From positions 1 through 43,828 of the forward strand of contig JAKBBM010000014.1 in NCBI GenBank assembly GCA_021808545.1: a stretch of 43,828 bases of DNA, in the 5' to 3' direction. Below are positions 1 to 7,961 of this stretch, in pieces. The stretch's first letter is position 1. Each line of letters opens with the position of its first letter. A program made the translations under genes and the position numbers. The notes under the pieces were generated by a model. That model ran no database searches and was not told the origin of the DNA. It saw only the letters and a program-made list of their open reading frames with translations. The stretch comes from Pseudomonadota bacterium (GTDB lineage: Bacteria; Pseudomonadota; Alphaproteobacteria; Acetobacterales; Acetobacteraceae).

Positions 1-68
1 GATTTTCAGCAGACTGTTAGGTTGCAGGCTGGCAACAGGCGCCGGGCGCGCCGGCATAAGGGCACCGC

Positions 69-1664
69 ATGGATATGAATGTCGCGCACGCGCCGCTTTA
101 TCAGGGTTATATCGATGAACGCAGCACGCACCATGTGCGGGGCTGGCTGCGCGACCTCAATAACGCGGATGCGCGCGTGGAATTTGAGGTGGTGCTACCC
201 AGCTTTTACGGGCGTGAGCGGGTTCTGGCGCGCGGTGTGGCCGACCGGTTCAACGACCAGCTCGTGCATGCGGGGGTGGGCGATGGGCGCTATGCGTTTT
301 TTGTCAGATTCCCAAAGCCCCTGCGACAGGCGGCCAGCGAACGCGTCTTCGTGCGCCCGGCCGGGACCGCGCAGCGGCTGGAGCTGGCCCCGGCCCTGCG
401 CACCGTTCCGCCGGGCAACGGGCCGTATCAAGGGTTTGTCGATGAGCGCAGTACCCGCCATGTGGCCGGCTGGGTCCGCGATTTGTCGGACCCCGAGCGC
501 CGGGTGGAGATTGAGCTGGTGTTGCCGCGCCCCGATGGCGAGGAAATTCTGGAGCGCTGCACGGCCAATGCGTTGTGCGACGACGTGCTGACGGCGCTGG
601 GCAGCATCGAGGCGAATTACGCTTTCTACCGCATCTTGCCCCGGGCGTTGAGCGAGGCCGAGCGCGATGCGTTGTTCGTGCGCGTGGCGGGAAGCGCAGA
701 GCCGCTGGCGCTGGCCCCGGCCTTGCGCACCGCTTTCGAGCCGATCCACCATATCGCGATCGACATCGTGAATAATTGCAATCTGCGCTGCCCGTTCTGC
801 GTTTACGATTATACCGGCGTGAATAAGACGGAATTCATGACCGAGGCGACGTTTGATGCCTTCGCGCGGCTGCTGCCTTATGTGCGGGATGGGAATTTCT
901 GGCTCTCCTGCCTGCATGAGGCGACCATGCATCCGCAGCTCATGGCCTTTATCGAGCGCGTGCCGCTGGCCTATCGCAAGAAGATCTTCTTCACCACCAA
1001 CCTCGCCAAGCGCATGCCGGATGCGTATTTCACCTTCCTGGCCAATTGTGGCGCCAGCCATGTGAATATCTCGATCGAGAGTCTGCGCCAGGATGTGTAT
1101 GAGCGCATGCGCAAGGGTGCGCGCCAGCCCATATTCCTGGAAAATTGGGACAAGCTGCTGGCCGCCTTCCGCGCAGCCCCCAACCCGCCCAAGCTGCGCT
1201 ACAACATCATGGCCTACCGCTCCAATCTGCACGAGATTCCGGAACTGGTGCGCGTGCTGCTGGCCGAAAAAATGGCCTGGCAGACCGAGGTGCGGCATAC
1301 ATTCTCACAAAGCCATATCCAGATCGAATTCCAACGCGCGGAGTTTCTGACCAGCGCGGAATGGAAATGGCTGGAAGAGGCGCTGAAGGAATTTCCGCCC
1401 GCCCAGGTGCTGCAGCTTTGGCCGCCCGATGGCAGCGGGTACGAAACAATTAGGGAAAAGCCCCCCGAAGGCGTGGCCGAAAACACCGATATCGAGAAAA
1501 TCTCGCTCGATGCTTTGAAGGCCATCGGCATCCCGCGCCCTTTCAGCATTCAGGCGGCGTGGGACGGCTCGATCAAGGCCTATAGCGAGAAGCTGCTGAT
1601 CACCTATTTCAAGGGTAATATCACGCAGATGGACGACCCGCTGGCGGCCCTGCTGGCCCTATAA
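69..1664 (+). CDS. Radical SAM protein with two N-terminal repeat domains
   Basis: Predicted radical S-adenosylmethionine enzyme of 531 residues. The iron-sulfur cluster motif is visible as C237-x3-C241-x2-C244 (CNLRCPFC), followed by a typical partial TIM-barrel sequence up to about residue 450. The C-terminal tail has no cysteine cluster, so no SPASM-type auxiliary cluster is apparent. Residues about 12-115 and 119-220 are two copies of one domain: each opens YQG(Y/F)(I/V)DERST and continues (H/R)HV.GW.RDL with a VVLP or LVLP strand. This kind of module (GW..D..., adr, GdGryaF) is familiar to me from the N-termini of glycosyltransferases of acetic acid bacteria, so a substrate linked to surface glycans is possible, but that is inference. 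An AAGGG ribosome site lies 6 bases before the ATG. The substrate is unknown. The gene is convergent with the methyltransferase that follows, their ends overlapping by 6 bases. Confidence 0.85.
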   Translation: MDMNVAHAPLYQGYIDERSTHHVRGWLRDLNNADARVEFEVVLPSFYGRERVLARGVADRFNDQLVHAGVGDGRYAFFVRFPKPLRQAASERVFVRPAGTAQRLELAPALRTVPPGNGPYQGFVDERSTRHVAGWVRDLSDPERRVEIELVLPRPDGEEILERCTANALCDDVLTALGSIEANYAFYRILPRALSEAERDALFVRVAGSAEPLALAPALRTAFEPIHHIAIDIVNNCNLRCPFCVYDYTGVNKTEFMTEATFDAFARLLPYVRDGNFWLSCLHEATMHPQLMAFIERVPLAYRKKIFFTTNLAKRMPDAYFTFLANCGASHVNISIESLRQDVYERMRKGARQPIFLENWDKLLAAFRAAPNPPKLRYNIMAYRSNLHEIPELVRVLLAEKMAWQTEVRHTFSQSHIQIEFQRAEFLTSAEWKWLEEALKEFPPAQVLQLWPPDGSGYETIREKPPEGVAENTDIEKISLDALKAIGIPRPFSIQAAWDGSIKAYSEKLLITYFKGNITQMDDPLAALLAL

Positions 1665-2381
1665 CAAGCCAGCCCCGCCGCGTAGCACCGCCTGGGCCGC
1701 TGGGGTAATGCCCGATTCATCATGCAGGATCAGGCCGGGCAGGATTTCATCGGGCGCCTTGCCGCCCAAACGGGCGCGCAGAATGAACATTTTGGCGGCT
1801 ACCCCGGCGCGCGGCCACAGCGGCAGGAGCTGAACCCCGCCAAACCCGTGCGCGCGCAAGGCCGCACTGGCCTGTGTGAGGGCGGCGGCTGGCAAAATGA
1901 GGCTGAGGCTGCCGCGCCAGCGCAGCACCCGTGCCAGTTCCGCAATCCAGCCCTGCAGAAGCCCCGGGGGCGCATGGTGCGCAAGGGTACGCGCCGAATC
2001 CGGCGAAGGCGTACTGGCCGCGCCAAACCAAGGCGGGTTGGCCAGCACATGGTGGAACTGGCGGGCCGGAAAGGGCAGGGATGTGGCGTCAGCCTGGATT
2101 GCAAAAAAATTGTCTATATTGTTGATTTTAAAATTTTCACTCGCCAGGGCAGCCAGGCGCTCCACGCGTTCCACACCCATACCGCGCAAATCCGCCACCC
2201 GCGCGCTTAGGCATAAAAGAGCAGCACCGGCGCCGGTTCCGGTTTCCAGCACCCACTCGCCCGGCCGTGCGGGCACGCAGGCGGCGAGCAAAACCGGCTC
2301 GAACCCGCTGCGGTGCCCGGCCCGCCATTGTTTATAAATGACACGCCCGTCCAGCAGCGTGCCCTGCGTTATCTCATTCAT
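1659..2381 (-). CDS. TrmN6/YfiC-like tRNA1(Val) N6-adenine methyltransferase
   Basis: SAM-dependent methyltransferase of the small-domain (MTS) class, 240 residues. A glycine-rich SAM loop (LETGTGAGAALLCL) lies near residue 45 and the N6-adenine signature NPPW follows around residue 115 (LANPPWFGAA). The opening MNEITQGTLLDGRVIYKQ and the G-x-R-S-G-F-E-P-V-L-LAA segment match proteins annotated as tRNA1(Val) (adenine(37)-N6)-methyltransferase. The open frame extends 17 codons upstream, but the Met at 2381 starts the conserved part and is chosen. It is transcribed divergently from the prenyl synthase gene, 80 bases away. An RNA rather than a protein or small-molecule substrate is inferred from the family. 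Confidence 0.8.
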   Translation of the reverse strand: MNEITQGTLLDGRVIYKQWRAGHRSGFEPVLLAACVPARPGEWVLETGTGAGAALLCLSARVADLRGMGVERVERLAALASENFKINNIDNFFAIQADATSLPFPARQFHHVLANPPWFGAASTPSPDSARTLAHHAPPGLLQGWIAELARVLRWRGSLSLILPAAALTQASAALRAHGFGGVQLLPLWPRAGVAAKMFILRARLGGKAPDEILPGLILHDESGITPAAQAVLRGGAGLL

Positions 2382-2461
2382 ACCGGCAAACTTGACCCTT
2401 CCAAAAACCCGCCCGATATGGTGGTAACGCAAAACGAGGCTGACAGGTTAGGGCGCTTAAA

Positions 2462-3463
2462 TTGGACGTTGTGACGCCATCGAGAATTGATGCTCTGGGC
2501 CGGTTGACGGCGTTGCTGGCGCCGGAGCTGACCGCCACAAATCAGGAAATCGTGGCGCGTATGCACAGCCCGGTTGCGCTGATTCCGCAATTGGCGGCAC
2601 ATTTGGTGGCGGCGGGCGGCAAACGGCTGCGCCCGTTGCTGACCCTGGCCAGCGCCAAGCTCTGCGGGTACGAGGGCGACCGGCAGATCCGGCTCGCGGC
2701 CTGTGTTGAATTCATTCATACCGCGACCTTGCTGCATGACGATGTGGTGGACGAATCCGTGCTGCGGCGCGGCTTTGCCAGCGCTAATGCCGTGTTTGGC
2801 AACAAGGCTTCGGTACTGGTGGGCGATTTTCTGTTTGCCCGCGCCTTCCAGCTCATGGTTGAGGATGGCTCACTGGAGGTGTTGCGGATTCTCTCCCAGG
2901 CGGCGGCGACCATCGCCGAGGGCGAGGTGCTGCAATTGACCACGCAGAACGATCTGGCCACCACGGAGCAAAAATATTTCGAGGTGATTCGCGGCAAGAC
3001 CGCGGCCCTATTCGCCGCCGCCTGCGAGGTGGGCGGGGTAATTGCCGGCCGGCCGGCCGAACAATGCGCGGCGCTTGCGCAATTTGGGATGGATTTGGGC
3101 ATGGCGTTCCAGCTTGTGGATGATGCGCTGGATTATGCCGCTGACCAGGCCGCGCTTGGCAAGACGGTGGGCGATGATTTCCGCGAGGGTAAGCTGACTT
3201 ATCCAGTTTTGCTCGCCATTGCCGGCGCGACTGAGGATGAACGCGCCTTCTGGACCCGGACCATAGAACAAGGCGAGCAGAGCGAGGCGGATTTGCCAGC
3301 GGCTCTGGCGCTGATCAGCCGGCATGATGCGATTGCACGCAGCCTCGCCCGGGCGGATGAATTTATAAATAGCGCCTGCACGGCGTTGAAATTATTCCCC
3401 GAGAGCGAGATTCGCACCGTTCTCGCCGATGTCGCGCGCTTTACCACCGCGCGGAAATTTTAA
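2462..3463 (+). CDS. ispB: Long-chain polyprenyl diphosphate synthase (ubiquinone side chain)
   Basis: Trans-isoprenyl diphosphate synthase, 333 residues, which extends farnesyl or geranylgeranyl diphosphate with isopentenyl units. Both aspartate-rich Mg-binding motifs are visible: DDVVD at about 93-97 and DDALD at about 220-224, with the GGKRLRP substrate motif near residue 51. The residue five positions before the first motif is Ala, which fits a long product (octa- to decaprenyl), the precursor of the ubiquinone tail. The start is a TTG, since no in-frame ATG precedes the conserved region; a weak AGG lies upstream. It is divergent from the trmN-like gene and ends in front of a GC-rich hairpin shared with the convergent yajC gene. 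Whether the product is C40 or C50 cannot be read from the sequence. Confidence 0.9.
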   Translation: MDVVTPSRIDALGRLTALLAPELTATNQEIVARMHSPVALIPQLAAHLVAAGGKRLRPLLTLASAKLCGYEGDRQIRLAACVEFIHTATLLHDDVVDESVLRRGFASANAVFGNKASVLVGDFLFARAFQLMVEDGSLEVLRILSQAAATIAEGEVLQLTTQNDLATTEQKYFEVIRGKTAALFAAACEVGGVIAGRPAEQCAALAQFGMDLGMAFQLVDDALDYAADQAALGKTVGDDFREGKLTYPVLLAIAGATEDERAFWTRTIEQGEQSEADLPAALALISRHDAIARSLARADEFINSACTALKLFPESEIRTVLADVARFTTARKF

Positions 3464-3512
3464 AGACTTGTAAAGTTCTCGAGCCGCCCTGTTTGCCAAA
3501 GGCGGAATCCTG

Positions 3513-3534
3513 GGGGGCTTTATGGGTAGCCCCC
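3513..3534. terminator. Hairpin between convergent ispB and yajC
   Basis: GGGGGCT (3513-3519) and AGCCCCC (3528-3534) form a 7-bp stem around an 8-base loop in the 82-base gap between two converging genes. It may serve both strands, but there is no long T run on either side. Confidence 0.45.
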
Positions 3535-3545
3535 ACCTTAAATGT

Positions 3546-3887
3546 TCAAGATGCCTTATCGGTGCCGCTGCCCAGCACGGTGGTGATTGTGGAGCGGACC
3601 ACGCTAACCGTGACGTTGGGGGCGATTTCCACATCGATATCAGCGCTGGCATCGGTGCTTTTCTTGACTGTGCCGACAATGCCGCCCGCGGTTACGACGC
3701 GGTCGCCGCGCTTGAGGCCGGCAAGTTTGGTGCGCAGGGTTTTTTGCTGCTTCTGCTGCGGACGGATGAGCAGGAAATAGAAAACAATGACAATGAGCAC
3801 CAGGGGCGCAAATTGGACGAGTGAGGCAAAACCGCCCCCCGAGGCGGTGGCGTTGGCGGTTTGCGCGAAGGCGGGCGAAATGAACAT
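3546..3887 (-). CDS. yajC: Preprotein translocase accessory subunit YajC
   Basis: Single-pass inner-membrane protein of 113 residues, a partner of SecDF in protein export. A hydrophobic segment (about 22-42) is followed by the conserved IRPQQKQQK basic stretch, then the cytoplasmic domain with the LKRGDRVVTAGGIVGTV signature. The start at 3887 is supported by an AGGAG ribosome site (reading ACCAGGAGCACC on the minus strand). A much longer frame upstream exists only because it runs antisense through the DUF815 gene. secD and secF, its common neighbours, are not adjacent on the downstream side, which is occupied by the convergent ispB. Confidence 0.95.
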   Translation of the reverse strand: MFISPAFAQTANATASGGGFASLVQFAPLVLIVIVFYFLLIRPQQKQQKTLRTKLAGLKRGDRVVTAGGIVGTVKKSTDASADIDVEIAPNVTVSVVRSTITTVLGSGTDKAS

Positions 3888-3961
3888 GGGTGCTCCTGGT
3901 TGCCGTAATCTATTGCGGACCATAGGTTGCGGGGCGATGCAGTCAACAGGAGACGACATAA

Positions 3962-4810
3962 ATGGATGAGAGCCTGCTGCGCCGGATTGCCGAGGCGTTG
4001 GAGCGTTTGGCGCCGCCAGCCCCCGTGGCGCCTGATCTTTCCCGCGCGGACGCCTTTGTCTGGCATCCAGAGCGCGGCGCGTTGGTGCCGGTGGCGCGGG
4101 TCGCGCGCGTGGCCTTGGCGTTGCTGTGCGGCGTCGACTCACAAAAAGAGATCTTGCTGGCCAATACGCGGCGCTTTGCCCAAGGGCTGCCGGCCAATAA
4201 CGCCATGCTCTGGGGGGCGCGCGGGATGGGCAAATCCTCGCTCGTGAAGGCGGTGCATGCGGCGGTGAATGAGGAATGCGGTGGCATGCTGGCCTTGATC
4301 GAGATCCACCGCGAGGATATCCGGACCCTGCCAGCACTTTTGAACCTGCTGCGCGGACAGACGCGGCGCAGCCTGATTCTGTGTGACGACCTCTCTTTTG
4401 AACGTGAGGATGCGGATTATAAGGCACTGAAATCAGTTCTGGATGGCGGGGTTGAGGGGCGGCCGGACAATGTGTTGTTCTATGCCACCTCGAACCGGCG
4501 GCATCTGATGCCGCGCGACATGATCGAGAATGAGCGCTCTACCGCGATCAGTCCGGGCGAGGCGATTGAGGAGAAGGTCTCGCTTTCCGACCGGTTCGGC
4601 CTGTGGCTTGGCTTTTACAATGGCGGGCAGGATTTGTTTTTTGAAATGGTTGAAGGCTACGCAGCGGCTTATGGCCTGCCCATTGAGCCTGAGGCGCTGC
4701 GCGCCGCGGCGGTGGAATGGTCGGTCACGCGCGGGGCGCGCTCGGGCCGGGTGGCGTGGCAGTTCATCCAAGATCTGGCCGGACGGCTCGAGGTACGCTT
4801 GACCGCGTAG
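3962..4810 (+). CDS. DUF815-family AAA-type ATPase
   Basis: P-loop ATPase of 282 residues in the DUF815 family. The Walker A motif is G85-ARGMG-K91-S92 and the Walker B stretch is LILCDDLSFE (about 139-148). A sensor-1-like sequence VLFYATSNRRHLMPRDM follows, and the region EAIEEKVSLSDRFGLWLGFY is a hallmark of the family. A strong AGGAGA ribosome site precedes the ATG. The family is widespread but functionally uncharacterised; it is distantly related to DnaA/ORC-like AAA proteins. It is divergent from yajC (74-base shared promoter region) and is followed directly by a tRNA-Ser gene. Confidence 0.85.
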   Translation: MDESLLRRIAEALERLAPPAPVAPDLSRADAFVWHPERGALVPVARVARVALALLCGVDSQKEILLANTRRFAQGLPANNAMLWGARGMGKSSLVKAVHAAVNEECGGMLALIEIHREDIRTLPALLNLLRGQTRRSLILCDDLSFEREDADYKALKSVLDGGVEGRPDNVLFYATSNRRHLMPRDMIENERSTAISPGEAIEEKVSLSDRFGLWLGFYNGGQDLFFEMVEGYAAAYGLPIEPEALRAAAVEWSVTRGARSGRVAWQFIQDLAGRLEVRLTA

Positions 4811-4840
4811 CCAAGCTGGGGTGAAAGCGTACCCACATGG

Positions 4841-4930
4841 GGAAGGGTGGCCGAGTGGTTTAAGGCAGCGGTCTTGAAAACCGCCGTGCGTGCAAGCGTA
4901 CCGTGGGTTCGAATCCCACCTCTTCCGCCA
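4841..4930 (+). tRNA. tRNA-Ser (anticodon TGA)
   Basis: Class II cloverleaf with the 7-bp acceptor GGAAGGG/CTCTTCC, anticodon stem GCGGT/ACCGC around loop CTTGAAA (anticodon TGA), a long variable arm, T-arm GGGTTCGAATCCC, discriminator G and an encoded CCA end. It lies 30 bases after the DUF815 gene and immediately before the MmyB-AtuA-Coq4 cassette. Confidence 0.97.
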
Positions 4931-5018
4931 TTGATCGAGCTCTCGCCCGCCGCCTCGGCCACGAACAGCCGCCCCGCCATGCCAGGTTCCGCGTGGAAGA
5001 CTTGCCGCGCGGGCGGAA

Positions 5019-5948
5019 ATGGATAGGATGCGCCATTCCGTGGTGTCGCTGGGGGCGTCTTTGAATGAAGCATTAAGCGCCGATGAACTGCGCAGGCGTG
5101 AATTGGCTGATTTCTTGCGCACAAGGCGGGCTAGGTTAACCCCTGCCGCCTGTGGCCTGCCAGAGCGTGCCCGCCGCCGGGTCAATGGCCTGCGGCGTGA
5201 GGATGTGGCCGCGCTCGCCGGTGTTTCACCCTCTTGGTATACAAAATTCGAGCAGGGGCGCGATATTAATATCTCCGTCCGCTTTCTGAAAAAACTCGCT
5301 GAGATTTTTAAGCTGACCTCGCTGGAACGGGCGCAGTTATTTGAGCTGGCCCTTTTGGAGCCCGCCGCGCAGGCAGCTTTGCCTGGAGAGGAAGATTTTA
5401 TCCCCGCTCTGCAGAGAATGATCGATGCCATGACCCTCTCGCCGGCATTCATCCTTAATGTCCGAGGCGATTATCTGGGCAGCAACAAGGCGGCGGATGT
5501 TGTTTTTGGACGCCATATGCCCCAGCAAAGGAATTTTCTGCTGAGCCTGTTCTTGGACCCAAATGTTAAAAAATTCCTGCCGGAATGGCGCGGGTCCGCC
5601 CGCTATCATGTTTCGATCTTCCGTACGACATATGCCCGCCATGTCGGCAACCCGGCATTTGAGGGACTGATCAGCCAGCTATTGGAACAAAGCCCTGAAT
5701 TTATTGAGCTGTGGCAGCAGCATGAGGTGCAGTCTCATGTGCTGCGGACGGTGATTTTCGAACGCCCGCCCCTGGGGCGCATGCGGTTTGAATATTTAAC
5801 CTTTCATGCGGATCTTGATGATAATCTGCGGATCGATATTTTTACCCCCACCGAGGCGCATGACACGCGCCAGAAGGTGGCGCAGGCGATTGACCGCGCC
5901 ACCGCGATACCGCGTAAATCCGCCCGCGCCATGGGGGGGGATTTATAG
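5019..5948 (+). CDS. MmyB-type helix-turn-helix regulator
   Basis: Transcription regulator of 309 residues. Residues about 25-110 are an XRE-type DNA-binding domain with the diagnostic run NGLRREDVAALAGVSPSWYT followed by EQGRDINIS. The rest (about 130-290) matches the MmyB-like ligand-binding domain, a PAS-like fold; a solved family member carried a fatty acid in its pocket, so a hydrophobic ligand is plausible. It lies 88 bases after tRNA-Ser and 141 bases before the AtuA-family gene, on the same strand, which suggests it is the local regulator of that gene and the Coq4-like one. The start is uncertain: ATG at 5019 or 5028, neither with a strong ribosome site. Codons look less GC-rich than in pheST or ftsH. 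Confidence 0.85.
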   Translation: MDRMRHSVVSLGASLNEALSADELRRRELADFLRTRRARLTPAACGLPERARRRVNGLRREDVAALAGVSPSWYTKFEQGRDINISVRFLKKLAEIFKLTSLERAQLFELALLEPAAQAALPGEEDFIPALQRMIDAMTLSPAFILNVRGDYLGSNKAADVVFGRHMPQQRNFLLSLFLDPNVKKFLPEWRGSARYHVSIFRTTYARHVGNPAFEGLISQLLEQSPEFIELWQQHEVQSHVLRTVIFERPPLGRMRFEYLTFHADLDDNLRIDIFTPTEAHDTRQKVAQAIDRATAIPRKSARAMGGDL

Positions 5949-6089
5949 GGTGGCAGTCTCGCGCCTAGGATTCATTCACCATCTTTTTTTGATCCGGCAT
6001 GGGGGTAAGGTCTTGTTCCTGTCGTGAATGAGGGGGGAGGCCGTCCGCGCGCGGTCCTCAGACACGCTCTTAATAAAAAGGAACTGTCC

Positions 6090-7913
6090 GTGTTGTCAGA
6101 AAAAATTATCAAAATCGGCGGCGCCAGTGGCGCGATCATCGATACCGAGCTTGCTGTCGGGCAATTATTGCGTGTCCCAGGTCTGAATTATCTGATCTTT
6201 GATTATCTTTCAGAAGGCGCCATGGCGATTTTTGGGCGCTTGCGTCGGGCTGATCCCACGGCCGGGTATGCCGCCGAATTCGCCGAGGGACGCGTGGCGC
6301 GGCATCTACCTGAAATCCAAGCCAAGGGCGTGAAGCTGGTGGCCAATGCGGGGGGGATGAATCCGCGCGGGCTGGCGGCGCTGTTGCGCCAAAAAGTGGA
6401 GGCGCTGGGGCTTGATTTGAAAGTCGCCGCCGTGTTCGGCGATGATCTCACCGACCGCATGGAGGAGCTGCGACAAGCTGGCACGAAGGAGATGTTCTCT
6501 GGCGCGCCCGTACCAGAGGGCATTATCAGCGCCAACGCCTATTTGGGCGCCTTGCCCATTGCCGAGGCACTGGCGGCGGGTGCCGATATTGTTGTGACCG
6601 GGCGCGTTGTTGACAGCGCGTTAGTCTTGGGCCCGTTGATTCATGAATTTGGCTGGAAAGCCACGGATTATGACCGGCTCGCCGCCGGAACCATGATTGG
6701 GCATTTACTGGAATGTGGCGCCCAGATCACAGGCGGGACATTCACCGATTGGCAAGATGTGCCAAACTGGGAGGATATGGGATTTCCCGTTGGGGAATGC
6801 CATGCGAATGGCGATGTCGTGATTACCAAGCTGGAGGGAACCGGCGGACTTGTGACCAAGGCAACGGTTTGCGAGCAGCTGCTTTACGAGGTTGGTGATC
6901 CACAATGTTATATTGTGCCGGATGTTGTGTGCGATTTCAGCCAGGCAAGGATTGAACAAATCGGCACTGACCGCGTGAAGATGAGTGGCGTGAAGGGGTA
7001 TCCGCCAACGGCGCAGTACAAAGTCTGTCTTACGTATGAAAATGGCTGGCGTTCGGTATGCCTACAACCCATTATTGGCATCGATGCCATGGCCAAGGCG
7101 CGCCGCCAGACCGAGGCGATTCTGAAGCGCACCAGAACGATCTTAAAACAAAGGAACATGCCGGATTGGCGTTCCACCCATGTCGAGATACTGGGTGGCG
7201 AGGTGAGTTACGGCGCGCGTGCACGCGTTGAGAATAATCGTGATGTTATCTGCAAGATTGTCGTTGATCACGATCTTAAAGAGGCGGCGGATATGTTCTG
7301 GCGTGAACAAAACGCTGCCGTGATGAGCATGTCTGTTGGCACCAGCATAGGGCTGAGCTTAACCGCGCCCACCTCATTTCCGGTAACCGCGATTTTTCTG
7401 TTCCTGATCGATAAGGAACAGGTTCCGGCCTTCATTGAAATTGATGGTCAGATAAAAGAAATAGATATTCCGACCGCGGGCGGCTTTACGGTGGCGGCGA
7501 TAAAGCGGGCGGATCAGCCCCCGCCTTTGCCGGCTCATGCCGCGGGCGCGCAGGTGGCGGTACCGCTTATAGACGTGGCCTGGGCGCGCAGCGGCGATAA
7601 GGGGAATTTGTTCAATGTCGGTGTAATTGCCCGCGATCCGGCCTATCTGCCCTATATCCGCGCCGCGCTAACGACGGAGGCGCTAACCGCATGGTATGCG
7701 CATGTTTTCAATCCTGGCGCTGAACAAAAGGTTGATATTTACGAGGCGCCCGGTTTTGATGCGCTGAATATCGTTGTGCATGACTCCATGGCTGGCGGCA
7801 TAAATGAATCACCGAGGCTTGACCCGGTGGCCAAGAGCATGGCGCAAATTCTGCTCGAAATACCGGTGAAGCTGCCGTCTGATTTAGCCAAAAGAATAAA
7901 TAAACGCGCCTGA
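6090..7913 (+). CDS. AtuA/DUF1446-family protein
   Basis: Protein of 607 residues of the DUF1446 family, the type member being AtuA of the Pseudomonas acyclic terpene utilisation cluster. Residues 1 to about 450 carry the DUF1446 motifs: a KIGGASGAIIDT start, VANAGGMNP, TGRVVDSAL and MIGHLLECGAQITGG. Residues about 505-605 match the small AtuA-like C-terminal domain (DVAWARSGDKGNLFNVGV, then DALNIVVHDSMAGG). Full AtuA combines both parts. The chemistry is not known for the family; roles in catabolism of branched or isoprenoid acids are reported only from genetics. I prefer the GTG at 6090, since an AAAAAGGAA ribosome site sits 6-8 bases before it; the frame is open from 6024. The gene is 48 bases before the Coq4-like gene. 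Confidence 0.85.
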   Translation: MLSEKIIKIGGASGAIIDTELAVGQLLRVPGLNYLIFDYLSEGAMAIFGRLRRADPTAGYAAEFAEGRVARHLPEIQAKGVKLVANAGGMNPRGLAALLRQKVEALGLDLKVAAVFGDDLTDRMEELRQAGTKEMFSGAPVPEGIISANAYLGALPIAEALAAGADIVVTGRVVDSALVLGPLIHEFGWKATDYDRLAAGTMIGHLLECGAQITGGTFTDWQDVPNWEDMGFPVGECHANGDVVITKLEGTGGLVTKATVCEQLLYEVGDPQCYIVPDVVCDFSQARIEQIGTDRVKMSGVKGYPPTAQYKVCLTYENGWRSVCLQPIIGIDAMAKARRQTEAILKRTRTILKQRNMPDWRSTHVEILGGEVSYGARARVENNRDVICKIVVDHDLKEAADMFWREQNAAVMSMSVGTSIGLSLTAPTSFPVTAIFLFLIDKEQVPAFIEIDGQIKEIDIPTAGGFTVAAIKRADQPPPLPAHAAGAQVAVPLIDVAWARSGDKGNLFNVGVIARDPAYLPYIRAALTTEALTAWYAHVFNPGAEQKVDIYEAPGFDALNIVVHDSMAGGINESPRLDPVAKSMAQILLEIPVKLPSDLAKRINKRA

Positions 7914-7961
7914 GGCAGATACGTTCCGTCGCTCTTCCTGATAAGGGACGTTCGGCTTTAT

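Noticed and set aside
195-1298. 367-codon open frame on the minus strand
   Set aside because: Antisense shadow of the radical SAM gene with the same His/Arg/Gln-rich translation and no ribosome site.
3888-4427. Upstream extension of the yajC frame
   Set aside because: It is antisense through the DUF815 gene. The real start at 3887 has AGGAG and the conserved N-terminus.
7921-7950. A second copy of the tRNA-Ser 3' end as an attachment site for the AtuA-Coq4 cassette
   Set aside because: Only CTCTTCC (7 bases) matches, too short to be more than chance.
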